64,000 nucleotides of DNA from the NCBI RefSeq assembly GCF_000516985.1, contig NW_006917098.1:1240001-1304000 (forward strand), in the 5' to 3' direction. The translations under genes were made by a program, and so were the position numbers. The notes beneath the pieces are model-generated. The model searched no databases and was not told the origin of the DNA. It saw only the letters and a list, made by a program, of their open reading frames with translations. Origin of the DNA: Pestalotiopsis fici W106-1 (Eukaryota; Ascomycota; Sordariomycetes; Amphisphaeriales; Sporocadaceae). The stretch's first letter is position 1; each line of letters starts with the position of its first letter. Of this stretch, positions 1 to 11,221 are shown piece by piece.

Positions 1-473
1 ATACAGAGCTCTGACCACGGTGCCACCGATAGGCTGCTGTGGTTGGGTCTTCTTTTCAATGTCGCCCAGAATCCCCCATGACGTAATGAGCGCGCCGTTC
101 ATGAACATTTTAAAGTACAGGTGGGTTGCTGGAGGTGGTGTTCGGATGATGCTGTATTTTAACCAGAACTGGTCACCTGTGTTGATAATTAGCAGGCCTT
201 CTTATCGCGTACATGGAATACCTGTAATGTGACGAATGGAACGGACTTACCAGGCATGGACGGGACATAGACTGAAATGCGAGGGTTGGTTTTCTTCTGT
301 CGTGCCGGATCTCCATCTGAGATGATTGAGGAGTCGGCTGCTTTCGGGCTTCCGCTGTCAGTGTCTGGCGACACAAGATGGACCGAGGATCCATCCGGGT
401 GAGGGTACTCGGGCAGGCTCTTTGCATCGGCGCTGGCAACGACAGAAATATCTATTCCCCGGAAAATGGGCAT
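1..473 (-). CDS. Conserved fungal protein, 5' part only (runs off left edge)
   Basis: Two exons are visible, 251-473 and <1-176, separated by a 74-base intron (donor GTAAGT, acceptor CACAG) that keeps the frame across the join. The start ATG at 473 opens MPIFRGIDISVV. The first part is a predicted beta-rich module followed by a Ser/Asp-rich linker and NPRISVYVPSMPG. The second exon continues with an aromatic, beta-rich stretch ending in GGTVVRALY at the window edge. I remember similar fungal hypothetical proteins that share the MPI-RGI start, the NPRISVYVPS block and the RALY block. A DUF7918-like fold is possible but not proven. No catalytic motif is visible. The function is unknown, and the 3' end lies outside the window. 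Confidence 0.75.
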
Positions 474-1293
474 CTTGAGTAGCTGACAAACGTTGATGTG
501 GAAAATTTGATAAAAATGACGGTTTCGCTCGGAATTGCTGGATGGCTACCTCGTGTAATCCTGCGACCAAACGAACGTCGCAAGTAGGATTGGAATGACG
601 AAACTTGGGTGGGTGTGTGCCTCAGGAGGCCTGAGTGAACAAACGAGGACCAAGGTGCAATGTGGTCTTTCGGCGCATTCAAGGTTCAGCAGACTGAAGG
701 AAGTAAAAAGGACGAAGCTATCAAGGTGTTTGCCACGCCCCTACTTAAGCTTCTATGGGTGAGTTTCGCGGAAGGCGCAATGCATGCGATTTTTGAGTAC
801 CCCAATGGAATAATCACTTCTTACATACAGAAGGTTGGCAGCAGTATCGATCTTTATCAAAACCGCATTTTTCCAAGGCAAAACAAAATGACAATTATAA
901 AGGGCATGGGCGTCTCTGGTCGGGGCCCTTTGAATTTAAACTCATATCCTGTGTAAGCGTCAATTGGACTCGTCACACAAAAGATAATGGTGCATTTTCA
1001 GAACTCCCTGATGATGTTCCCTTGTCCATTTATTTAATTTTTCAGGCTCGTTTCGGCTGTGATCAACATTTGCAACGTTGAATCCATGATACTGAAGGCA
1101 TTGGGTTTATGGCGCCAAATGATCATGTTCTCCACATCATGTTGATGCCCGAACAGTACGGCACTGAAATCATGACGGGCTTGATCCATGTTCTTGCACA
1201 ATGATTCTATTCCCTTCTAACAACCGATACCTCATATGTACACGTCCGGAAAGAGGTCGAAAGCGGTGTTTTTCCCATGTCATCCTATTGCAA
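474..1293. other. Intergenic: upstream region of the partial gene
   Basis: About 820 bases lie between the start of the partial gene and the 3' end of the complex I gene, both on the minus strand. The stretch would hold the promoter and 5' leader of the first and the 3' end of the second. Open frames here are short, start at non-ATG codons or show no recognisable protein. I see no RNA gene and no repeat. Confidence 0.5.
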
Positions 1294-1726
1294 TCATTTC
1301 TCGAGAACCTTCTTCGTGTCGTCGTCCTTGTCTAACAGTCCCAAATTCCTTATTTGACCTGCAGTCGGTGCGCTGTCGCGTCCTGCAGAGGACTCGGCTT
1401 TCCTAAAAGCAGATTGGAGTGCTCTTGTTCTGGCAGCCTGTAGTGACTCGTCTGATTAGCTTTCCATCTCTAATTCCATTGGGCGCTGGACGCTCTGACC
1501 TCCTTCTTGTGGTGCAGGCACTCGTAGTAATCCTCTAGGATTGGAGCGCACTTCTTCTTTCCCGAGTCATCCTCGGCAGATGTGTTGACGACGTAGCAAG
1601 TCAGAACTTCTTGCCAGAAGGGAAAGCATCGGCCGGGGCCTGTAGATCGCGATGAGGTCAGTAAATGGAGCAATTGATGGTGGGGCGGGTGTCTTTACCT
1701 CCATGCAGACCGTAGCCGGAAGCCAT
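1294..1726 (-). CDS. NDUFS5: NADH:ubiquinone oxidoreductase 15 kDa-type subunit (twin CX9C)
   Basis: Three exons, 1699-1726, 1500-1639 and 1294-1437, give 103 residues. The protein is an accessory subunit of mitochondrial complex I, made in the cytosol and oxidatively folded in the intermembrane space. The signature is a twin CX9C coiled-coil-helix-coiled-coil-helix core: Cys14-Cys24 and Cys40-Cys50, with GRCFPFWQE and EDYYECLHHKKE around them. The C-terminal PTAGQIRNLGLL block is as in other filamentous fungi, and the length fits the family. The first exon has only 28 bases (MASGYGLHG plus one base). The second intron has donor GTCAGA, a weak match to the fungal consensus, but only this join restores the family sequence after KKE. 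The gene is head to head with SEC39, whose start is 340 bases away. No single long frame covers it. Confidence 0.9.
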
Positions 1727-2066
1727 TGTGAATAATGAAGCGTGAACAGCGGTGCTGGCGTTGTGCAAGAATCAATTGAGCGCCCAAGACTGTTCGCTTC
1801 ACGAGATGGACGCTTGACGTTGCGACGGGATCACGGAGCTGGCCCAAGTTCAATGGTAGATTCGGGCTTTGTGGCTGCAAAAGTGGAGCTCGGGCCACGG
1901 TTCGCATCCCTGTTGTGGCGCACGGAGCTTCTTGTCCCCCAATTGACGTCGACGTGTAAGTAATAGAAGCCGAGTCGTGAATTCTGACGATTTAGCACCC
2001 GTTTTGCGTCGCAGAAGACATACAACATATCCGGAGTGGGCAGAAGATGTGCGCGGAACCTCCAAG
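1727..2066. promoter_or_regulatory. Shared promoter region of the complex I subunit gene and SEC39
   Basis: This 340-base gap separates two divergent start codons, so both promoters must lie in it or overlap. The SEC39 frame stays open upstream of its ATG to a GTG at 1977 without another ATG. No clear TATA box is seen. Confidence 0.6.
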
Positions 2067-4872
2067 ATGTCGTCCCTCTTGTCGCCGCCAAAAGTTGTAC
2101 TTTTAGCTGCCAACTTTGCTACCAAATCCGACATTGACAGCTTGACGGCCCTGGCTCTGCGATACGACAAGGTCTTGCAAAAGGAGCTCCTGCTGCGCAT
2201 ACTGTTGACCTGTCTCCCCGAAACTACCGAAGCCGATCAATATGTTCCACTACTGCAGCTCCTAGAATCAGAAGAATTCGAGTCTCACGACCCGCAAGAA
2301 GTCGATACTGCGTCCATCGAGGACTTTACCGATGCCGAAATCCTGAAGAAGGTCCGGAAGCTGCGACTTCGGCCCCTCAACTCGCCAGACGTTCCGGCAG
2401 CGGCAGAAGATGACCTGCTGAGCCAGTTTATTATTGCTCGAGCGCATCGCGTGGACGAAGAGGCGGGCCTGCTCACAAAGCTCCCGGATCTCATTGTACC
2501 ATTCCTGGACCACTCCAACTGCATACGGACATGGATGATTTCGGCATTTCTACCTCTGCTGAGACGCAACTACGAATACTACGCGGACGCGCCAATCCCC
2601 CAGACCCTGTCGGAGTTTGAACAACTAAATGATCGGGCTGCTGTCAGTTTGCTTCTGGATCAGACTGGCGCAGGCGAGGATTTGTCAAATGTTGGCCGCG
2701 ACCTGCGTGGCCTGATTGGTCCATGGCTTTACAGCGAATCAAGGTGGAAACATGAAAAAGGTGTGACGAGCAATGATGGGCAGCATGCACAGAGCAAGTC
2801 ATGTCCTGGATGGGAACAGATGCTGGAGTGGCTCATCACACAGGCAGCCAGATCATGGAAAGTTGCAGTAAAGACTATTGAACAATGGGACGGCCCCAGT
2901 GATGTTGATCTGGGCGGCTTGGGATCCATGTGGTTTCAAGACGAAGAGCAAGGATACTTGGAGTCGAGGTACGCCCGGGCTGCATTGGCAGCTGCATACT
3001 TGGTTCCAGAAGCTTCAATCGAAGCTCTTTCGGGCGTCAATACCATTATCACCAAGGTTACCGGCCTGCTGGGCGAGGATCCGACGCCCACTCTCCAAGT
3101 TGCATCGTCCCTTCTCTCGCCCCTCAGCGAGATTGCCAATGAGTCCATTATATCGGCAAAGAATGCTACATTTATGCGCAACGACTTATTAGAAGAGTCC
3201 AACGTCCTAACAGCGCCAAATGAGCTATCTACACAAGTTCTACATGCACTGAATCTCAGTGCCTATATTCTCACAAAGGCAGGGGCGCCTTGCAGTATTC
3301 GCAGAGCTGGAGAGCTGGCTTTCCTTCAAGACGAAAGGGAACAAAAGAGCGAGGCGTTAAAATTCATTGGTACTTTGCGCGACAACGCAGCCAAGGCAGA
3401 TGACAAGTATTGGATCAGGGCACGCAATGAATTGCTGTGGCTACGTGATTGGGGTGCTGAGGAACTAGCAGATTCTGCTTCGTCTCCGACCAAAACCCAC
3501 GGCGTGTTTGGTCAAATTAGCAAGGAGTACTTGGAGATTGAATGTCTCAAAGCCTTCTTGGCCAGCGGACGTAAGCAAAATGCTCCTACCTACACAACTA
3601 CGGATGAGACTAATGGCTATTAGGATATTCTCTGGCAAGGTCGATATATGAAGACTCTTACGAAAAGATTCTCTCAGAAAATGTGCTCGAAAGCACTATC
3701 GTAGGCGCAGCCATGAACGCGTACGATAATGCATCGAATCCCAACCGCACTCGAGGTGGATTACTCAAGTGCGATGACATGTAAGTTCGTGCGTGTCTTC
3801 ATATTATCAACACAGCTGACAGTTACACAGTGTCCATGAATTTCCCAAGACACTTCCTCCAAACAGCCCGTCTGCCAGAAAAATCGAGGCTCTGCTTAAA
3901 GCGACCCACGGCCTGAGCACCTATCGTCTTGCTCTCAAGCAAGGAGAGCCTTTCACGCCGGTTGTCTTGCGCGTTCATTCAGACCCAGTATCAATCATTG
4001 GCAAAGTTCTGGAACAGAACCCCAAAAGCTACACCAAACTACAAGCTTTTCTCGAAATAGGCGCCAACATGGTGGAGGCAGGTTTATTGACACCAAAGGC
4101 GTCTGAGAGGCTCTCAACACCAGTGGAGGATCTGCCCACCCAGCAATCAATGGTTGAGAAACGAGTGATATCCATGTGCATCGATGCTGCACTCACCGAG
4201 GACGACTTTGAGACCGCATATTCATATGTCGTCAACCGTCTGGCAACATCAGGAACTGCACCTACATCAGCCGATGAATATTCCTGGAAGGCCGCACTGC
4301 AGGCTGGTAAGTACCGCCGCACCGCGCGTACTGTCCGTCCCACCCATATCGGTACCTCGAGTGGCAATCTCGATATTCGCCACTTGGAGCAGCGCATAGA
4401 GTGCCTATCAACAGCATTACGTATCGCTCCTCCCGATACGCTGCAAGAGATTCTCAATGTCTTTCGCCGCTGTGAGGAGGAGCTGGATGCTGCTGTCAAG
4501 GCCGAAGAACAGCAGGAGTCCGCCTGGGATGACCAAGGAGACGTTCAAGCCATGCCCGGTGCGTTTAGCAGCACAGTACCAGCTGGCGTGGTCAGACACA
4601 ACAATACAAGATCAACAAGACAACAAGAGGAAGCACCAATGTCCTTGTTTGATCTCTCAAGAGCCACCATGGCTCGCGCACAGCGTAACCTTCCTGCGCT
4701 CTCAAGCCTGCAGCGCAGCGAACAACACGGAGCAGAGCATGCATCCGAAGAGGACGACAGTCAACGAGTCCGAAAGAGAGACCAGCTCAGAGAAGCTGCC
4801 GTGGGAACGTTGGCATCCGGCGTAGGCTGGCTAATTGGTGCACAGCCCGTACGACCTCAGGACAATGAGTAG
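2067..4872 (+). CDS. SEC39: Sec39-domain protein, Dsl1 ER tethering complex subunit
   Basis: Exons 2067-3570, 3624-3780 and 3831-4872 give 900 residues. Sec39 is the peripheral ER subunit of the Dsl1 complex, which with Dsl1 and Tip20 tethers COPI vesicles returning from the Golgi. The opening LSPPKVVLLAANFATKSDID is typical of the Sec39 domain, which as an alpha-helical array fills most of the protein. The C-terminal 150 residues are Gln/Arg/Ser-rich and probably disordered. I chose the ATG at 2067 because the upstream in-frame extension has no ATG and does not resemble the family. Both introns are short (53 and 50 bases, GTAAGC and GTAAGT donors). Filamentous fungal homologues are longer than the yeast protein, and this one fits that. 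The assignment is by family resemblance. Confidence 0.88.
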
Positions 4873-5196
4873 AAGAGATGAGATCGTGGGCCATGCCTAC
4901 GTGTGATGATTGTAACGATAGCCCTGCAAAGGTTCTGATAATAATACCCCTTCATCGTTCACGGCTTGCAAATCAGAGCTTGTATAATTGAAATAATGCG
5001 AAAAGAATCAAACTTTCATCTTGGAACCCAGACAACCCAGCCGGAGGCTAAAAGACAACTGCCATACTAACTAAGGTATCTATAAAAAAAAAGTAGAAGA
5101 ATCTGAAACCCCCTCCCCCGAAATATTGTTCACTGCCACATGGCATACATGTCCGAATGACTACTAGTGACAGGCATGCCCAGCCCAGATTATTTC
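4873..5196. other. Intergenic: convergent 3' ends
   Basis: About 320 bases lie between the stop codons of SEC39 (plus) and the next gene (minus). They are A/T-rich, with runs such as the A-rich tract near 5083-5092, and hold both 3' untranslated regions. Nothing else is seen. Confidence 0.5.
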
Positions 5197-8100
5197 CTAA
5201 CCTCTACCCATAGGTGAGCTCTTTAAAAATCCCTTCTCATCATACAAACCAAGGCTCTCGGAACTCGTTCCCGCAACCTCTGCTAACGCAACCTGGAGCC
5301 GTCCCAGCTGTTTCTCCTGGTCCATTTTCGCACCTTCGGGTTTCCCGAGATTCCCTCCGCTCACCTCACGAAGCACATTGCCCGTCCGTCTCGACTCTAG
5401 CGACCTGCCGGCCGCCCCGGCAAAGTCACCCATATTACCACCGCTCAGCATGGTCCCCCTCCGCGACCGAGCACCCGACCGCATCAGACCCAAGCCCCGT
5501 GGGGCCTCTACCGCCATAACCTCCCCAGCAGAAACAGCACCAACCAAGCTCGTCGGCCGCCGCTGCTGCTGCTGCTGGGCTCCCCGTCTCGGACTTCCCA
5601 CGGCCAGGTAATTGCGCGTGCCACCAGTTTTCTTGCCGGGGCTGAAGCCGCCACCGCGCATGGCTGGCAACGTCGGGCTGGATCTACCCCCTTCGTCGTC
5701 GGCCGTCGTGGTGGTGGTGGCCACGCTACTGGCGCCGCTCGCGGCGCTCACGCTGCTGTTCATGCGTCGGAGCTCGGCGACCGTGTGGGCCAGGACGTGC
5801 GAGGTGCGCTGGGGGTTTAGATTGGGAGCGGCTGTGATTAGTGGCGGCACGACATCGTCCTCGTCGTGGTAGTCGTCTCGGGATCCGTCTTGTTGTTGTG
5901 GTAAGCCCAGCAGGCCTAGACCCAGACCCAGACCTAGGCCCTGTTGTCGGCTCTTGCCTTCATGTTCTTGGTCCTGTGAGTATACAGAGTCCACCGAGAC
6001 AAGGCGCTCGACGTGCGGCCGGGACTTGGCCCTGGTCGTGCTGGTAGCGGTACATCTGTCTACCAGGCCCGGAATAGACTCGCGGGGGTCTTTTGCTTCC
6101 CCCTTTGAATTTGCGCTCTCATTTGTCGGCACCGTCGTCAGCGTCGCCGTGCTGCTGTAATTCAACGTCACGCCTCCCTCGCTAGAGGCATAGCTCTCGT
6201 AAACAGATGAGAGGCCCCCCTCGGACAGTACCGGGCTCGGCCGACGCGGCCGGGCGCCAAGCGTGGGCGAGCTCGTCATGGGGCGTAGCTCCTGCTGTGG
6301 TGGTGGGAGAACAATGGCTGGCCGTATGCGGTTGCCCTTGGGCGACGGTGTGGGCGTCACCCGCACCATTGGATGTGTAAGAACGGTCGACCATCCCTTG
6401 AATGAAGTGTCGGTGCCCTCGTCGCCACCACTGTCAAACTCTTCAAAGCTAGAGGAAGGAATCGGAGTAAAGACTTGGGAGAGTCGCACCGGGTCCTGAC
6501 CAGGAGGTGTCTTGGCCGTGATGAACGGGTCGTCGGGTTCCTCGTCCATGGCATAAATGGTGAAATGAAGAGACGTCTCGCGCGGCAGCCATGCCTTGAC
6601 TAGACAATCGCTCGCGCTGCTTTGTCCTTGGGCATCCTTTGGATCGGGTAGCGGCCTCGGGGGTAAAAAGGTCATTTGGCCCATAGTGCCCCTCTTGGCA
6701 TTATACGGTCCAAGTCGGGGGCTCTCCCCAGCTTCAAGGGGAAAAACACCTGGGGCCAAACCGGTTTCCCGATGGCCCGCCACCCCCTCATCCTCGCTGT
6801 ACAGTGTAGAGAGTGCCGACGAGTGTGAGCTGGCAACAGAGTAAGGGCGTGTCGGCTGCTGATGTAGTGGAGTATCCTCGCGTCGTGGTATGGGCTCAGC
6901 AATCTTGACGTTGCGGCTCGGGCTCGACAGCGCCGTCGTGTGCTCGGGTTGTGACGTGGCCCGCATGGTGACCATGCTGTCGGCCTCGGAGGCCAGTGAC
7001 ATGTGAGAGACCTGACGGCTGTGCTGATGGTGGTGATGAGGTTGTCGGCTGGGCGTTGACGATCCTAGTTCCGGCGGGTTCTGGGGCTTGGTCGGCGAAA
7101 TTTCATTTGCTTCCAGCTCTGCGCACATTATGACGGCTGGGGCGCTCTTCTGACTTTTAGTAGGACTGGATGCTCTGCTGTCGACTACCAAGTTCATGAC
7201 GGTGGAGTGCTCATAACAAGACGGGTCCAAGTCGCCGGTCCGCGACCGAATCAGCATTGTCTGCCTCCGCGAGCTTCTCTTTCCATCCTGTAATCTTTCC
7301 GTGGTCATCCGGAGAATTTCGCTCAATTCGCTGTCGGTGGCGCTGTGCTTTGGTACTGATGGGCGTTGCTGCGTATTCAAAGTCCTGGCGTTACTCACGA
7401 GTAACTGCGCCGCATCCAGCCCGATGCTGTTGCGGTGTCTCGGGTTATTGATCATGGCGGACGGAGGCCTGGGCACGGGGAGTATGGGAGCAGAGACGGC
7501 ACTTGGAATAGCAATGCGCACCGTATTGTGTTGGCCAGGCTTCAAGGGGCTGTCCTGAGAGTTGAATACTGGGGGTGTCGTAGCACCACCATCATGAGAC
7601 AGGGACATGGGTCTCCTTTGTTGCGATCGCCCGCGGTCCTCTGCAGCGGCTCCAAGCCCTCCTTCTGCCGAGTGCTCCATGTGCGGCAGTGTTGGACTAC
7701 CAAAGATGACCGAATCGCTCAACGGTCTCTTCAAGCTCAGTTTCCGCGTTAGGCTACCGGCCAGCAACCATGATATCCCCCTCTTCCCGCCTTTGCTCGC
7801 ACTGTTTCCAGTTTCCTCCTTTATTTTCCTCTTCTTCTTCTGCGGGCTCACCTTTGGTCCATGGAGCGCGTCCTCGTCGATCCACGAGCCCCTACGTCTC
7901 ATCTGATACATGTCGCGTCCCCTCTGCTTCTCCATGCGCTGGTTCTCCTCTCTCTCAAAATCGTCATCCCTCCCTCGCGTCGAACTGCAACCATCATTGG
8001 ATGTCCCCGGACCGCTGTTGAGAAACGAATTCAAGTCATAACTCTGCTGTCTCGAGAATATGGGCGGCAGCACAGGAAGGGTCACACTCTGATGACTTGC

Positions 8101-8487
8101 CCACCCCGCGGTGCGATCCGTCATTTCTCCATCGGATCCGGCAGTTGAGTATCCGTTGAACAGGAGCGTCTTCTTCCGGAGCCGATTCTTGCCTCCCAAC
8201 GGCATGTCCGAGTCGTATGGATCGAAAAAAGGTGACGACGAGGCATGATTCAGCTGGCCCAGAGCCACGGGCGATTGTACGGCGTGGGCATGGGCCTGGA
8301 GCAAAGCAAGTCTCTGGCGGTCGCGACGACGGCCCAGCACTATAAACAGATGCGATAGCGCTAGGAAGAGAACAAAGCTCCCACCGAGGGCGATGCCTAT
8401 AATGGCGGGGCGGGAGAGGATGGCAGAGTGCGATGAGGCAATATCATCTCGTCGGATACGTGCTGCAAACTGTTGGACACTGGGCAT
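5197..8487 (-). CDS. Large single-pass membrane protein, conserved fungal, unknown function
   Basis: A single exon encodes 1096 residues. After a short N-terminal stretch there is one strong hydrophobic segment at about residues 28-52, followed by an Arg cluster (GRRRDRQR). This suggests a short N-terminal tail and a very long cytoplasmic part. The rest is Ser/Pro/Arg-rich, low in predicted structure, with blocks such as SRDDYHDEDDVVPP, a LG-repeat tract (GLGLGLGLGLLGLP) around residues 855-870, Gln runs and a basic C-terminal region. Conserved-looking islands include DPFITAKTPPGQDPVRLSQVF and SSVYESYASSEGG. No catalytic domain is seen. Possible roles are plasma-membrane or septal scaffolding, but nothing in the sequence decides this. 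Confidence 0.8.
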   Translation of the reverse strand: MPSVQQFAARIRRDDIASSHSAILSRPAIIGIALGGSFVLFLALSHLFIVLGRRRDRQRLALLQAHAHAVQSPVALGQLNHASSSPFFDPYDSDMPLGGKNRLRKKTLLFNGYSTAGSDGEMTDRTAGWASHQSVTLPVLPPIFSRQQSYDLNSFLNSGPGTSNDGCSSTRGRDDDFEREENQRMEKQRGRDMYQMRRRGSWIDEDALHGPKVSPQKKKRKIKEETGNSASKGGKRGISWLLAGSLTRKLSLKRPLSDSVIFGSPTLPHMEHSAEGGLGAAAEDRGRSQQRRPMSLSHDGGATTPPVFNSQDSPLKPGQHNTVRIAIPSAVSAPILPVPRPPSAMINNPRHRNSIGLDAAQLLVSNARTLNTQQRPSVPKHSATDSELSEILRMTTERLQDGKRSSRRQTMLIRSRTGDLDPSCYEHSTVMNLVVDSRASSPTKSQKSAPAVIMCAELEANEISPTKPQNPPELGSSTPSRQPHHHHQHSRQVSHMSLASEADSMVTMRATSQPEHTTALSSPSRNVKIAEPIPRREDTPLHQQPTRPYSVASSHSSALSTLYSEDEGVAGHRETGLAPGVFPLEAGESPRLGPYNAKRGTMGQMTFLPPRPLPDPKDAQGQSSASDCLVKAWLPRETSLHFTIYAMDEEPDDPFITAKTPPGQDPVRLSQVFTPIPSSSFEEFDSGGDEGTDTSFKGWSTVLTHPMVRVTPTPSPKGNRIRPAIVLPPPQQELRPMTSSPTLGARPRRPSPVLSEGGLSSVYESYASSEGGVTLNYSSTATLTTVPTNESANSKGEAKDPRESIPGLVDRCTATSTTRAKSRPHVERLVSVDSVYSQDQEHEGKSRQQGLGLGLGLGLLGLPQQQDGSRDDYHDEDDVVPPLITAAPNLNPQRTSHVLAHTVAELRRMNSSVSAASGASSVATTTTTADDEGGRSSPTLPAMRGGGFSPGKKTGGTRNYLAVGSPRRGAQQQQQRRPTSLVGAVSAGEVMAVEAPRGLGLMRSGARSRRGTMLSGGNMGDFAGAAGRSLESRRTGNVLREVSGGNLGKPEGAKMDQEKQLGRLQVALAEVAGTSSESLGLYDEKGFLKSSPMGRG

Positions 8488-9504
8488 GGCAGAAAAAAGA
8501 GAAAGAAAGGTCGTCAGACGACAGACAAGTCTTGCCGAGGGCTTTCGATTATTATGATTACGATTACGAATAGAGAATGGGTGAATGGTTGCTGCTCAAC
8601 TTCTAGCGATATTCTGAAGATGCTGCCTGGGAAACAAATGACATGCCTCGAAAATGGTGATGGTCGTCTTATTGTTAGCTTTCAGGACCTGAAGCAATCC
8701 TAGAAAGATACATTAGAGAGGCATGCAATGTAAACAAGCCTAGACTTAGATGATGATAATTTGGCCGCAGGAATGTGCAACTTGCCTGTGTCAAACATTC
8801 CAGTCGCTCGAGTGAAATGAGACATTGCGGCTGGTCGGTAGGTCATATCAATCATAGATTAGAAGACAAGAGAACTAGTTCCCAATCATCAACGATGCTT
8901 TGCTAGAGGTCGGAGAGAGAACCAGCCTAGCCATGGAGAAGATAAATTTGAGAACGAGACTAGATGCCGATCTTATTCTGCATCTCAACTCTGTTAGCAA
9001 GGAGCAAAGAGCAAGCTCGAGGATGGAAACATTTCACAATTTCACGATTTTGTACTGGAAATCAATTTTTGGTTCAATGAATTCAGATTGCTCTTTGTGA
9101 AATTTTAAGCCAACGCGGTGAGTTCTTGTGGTCCCATCCCTTGCCAGAAGAGACGTTCCATCCATATGCATCGTCGTTCCATCTGCGATATCAGGGAGGG
9201 CCTACGACTGCCCAGCCGCTTTTCTGCTCTGTAACGCCAATCCGCAACCCCCTTATGCAATATCAACCAAGTCAGCACTTTGCCTCCCACACCGGTCAGC
9301 AGGAAACCCTAGGTAGCACTGGAGCCAACCCAGTAGTTTCTCTGCCGAAAACACACGGCGCAAAGTCCAAGGGTAGTCGAAAAAGTGTCATGAAGCATAT
9401 CCGGGCAAGAACCGTGAGCCGCGGAATATGATGCAATATCCATCGCCATAGCAAAATGTGTGGTTCAAGTATCTTCATGAAGAGAAAAAGAAGCTGGATA
9501 TCAC
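8488..9504. other. Intergenic, about 1 kb
   Basis: The stretch lies upstream of the large membrane protein gene and downstream of the DUF1996 gene, both on minus. The only open frames are under 101 codons and look random. I see no RNA gene or repeat. It probably holds the promoter and leader of the 5197-8487 gene. Confidence 0.5.
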
Positions 9505-11221
9505 TTAGAAGTGGCCAGCGTGGTGGTGGTGGTTGTGACGCTTCAGGTGGTCACGCTTGCGCTCGGCAGGGCTGACGGTGACGGTTGTAACGGTGTCCTC
9601 AGTGACGGTGACAACAGCCTCCTCGTACACAATCTCCTGGACAACGTTGCCGTTGGTGATGTACGAAGTGCTCAAGACGGCGTATCCATCAGCGGCATCC
9701 GAGAGGCTGGCGGCAGCAGTGGTAGCAGGAGCGGCGACCTTACCGGCGCCCTGAACCGAAAGCACGCTAGTAGCGGAGGCCGAAGAGGAGGCCTGCTCGA
9801 AGAAGATGGCACCCGAGGTGGAAGAAGCGGGCTTGTAGGTCAAAGTAGGCGCGCTGTAGGAGGTGGCAGCGGACGAGGAAGAAGTCTTGTAAGATGAAGC
9901 CTTGGAGGAAGTGCTCTCGCTGCTGCCGCCAGCGTTGGCAGGCTCGGGACCGTACTTGATGGCGACGTTACCGGGGAGAGACTCAAGAATGTCGACAACG
10001 CCACCGACGACGTTTTCAAGGGAAAGGGTGAGGGGCATGGACTCGATGGAGCATGCACGCTGGTCCTCCTCGCTCTGAATGTTGAACAGGGGGCAGTCAC
10101 TAAGCAGACCCGACAGGTTCGTACACTCGTCAACGGCAGACTGCAAGAAATCCTCATCCCAGCCAGTGATGAAATCACCGTGGTATCCGTATCCTATAAT
10201 GACCATTAGCAATAATAAACATGACCGTATAGTGGCCAAGACTCACCAGTAGGGTCTCCATTGCCCAGCACAAAGGTACCATCAACACCGACGTAGTTGT
10301 AGGTGGCCCAGATAGTCTCGTAGAAGAGAGTGACAACACGGGTCTCGAAACCGTCAGGGCAGGTACCGTCCTGAACCAAGTCGGGGTAGGCCATGTGGCT
10401 CTTGTGGTCGTCGGAATCGAGGTCCTTGCCGTTCCAGCACGAAGGGAAGGCCAGCTCGAGACGGAGGCCATCGGGGCAGTTGGCGTCGAGGTAAGACTTC
10501 TCGGGCATGTAGTGGCGGTACAGAGATGCCTCAGCGTCCTTATCATAGTTGAGGCAGTTGAAACCAAGAGCGCGCTGGGCCAGATCGGTCTGGTTGGTCT
10601 GGCCGAGAGCAGCCCACTCAGACTCGGGAGGGTCAGCCTCAGAGGGGTCACCTAGAGTGTAGTTGCGGCGGTTGGTGTCACCAGCAAGCATCTGGAAGCC
10701 CTCGGGGAAGGCCTGGACGTCATCACCACGGAGAAGATAGTATCTGTTATGAGACTTAGCAACCGAATCACGACACTCAAAGAAGGGCGGGAGAAAAGAT
10801 TTCACTTACGCAAGCATACCACCATCCTGCTGGACAACCTCGAAGGTGCCGTTGGCGAACTGGAAGTACAAGGGAGGGGTCCAGTACTCAGACATGTCCT
10901 GAGTGACGGCACAAGAGGTACAGTTGCCATCCTGGAGAAGCGAGGTGGTGGCAGACTCAGAGATACCTATAGTGAATGAGTCAACACAAAATTCACAAAC
11001 AATTCACGGCGCATGTGCGAAATTTGCGCCATGGTGGGAAGAGGAAACTGCTTACCGCTGGAACCGTGAAGAGTGTGAACGTGAGTAGCAGTCTCGCCGA
11101 AGTTGACAATGGGGTCAATACGGGCGAGGGCAGTGCGACCACGGCACTCCATGCGCCAGAAGGCATTGACACTGCCCAGGGCATTGAGCATGACCATGGA
11201 GGACAAGAGTCTGGGAGCCAT
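9505..11221 (-). CDS. Secreted DUF1996 domain protein
   Basis: Four exons, 11056-11221, 10810-10966, 10247-10743 and 9505-10193, give 502 residues. A signal peptide of about 20 residues (MAPRLLSSMVMLNALGSVNA) is followed at once by the DUF1996 opening FWRMECRGRTALARIDPIVN, the GETATHVHTLHGSSG block, and later HGDFITGWDEDFLQ. DUF1996 proteins are extracellular or cell-wall-associated fungal proteins of unknown activity. Many His and Asp residues are conserved, including the HVH motif. After the domain (about residue 340) comes a Ser/Ala-rich, probably O-glycosylated linker and a basic His-rich tail (KRHNHHHHAGHF). No GPI signal is evident. Introns are 53-89 bases with good splice sites, and all joins preserve the frame. 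Confidence 0.9.
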
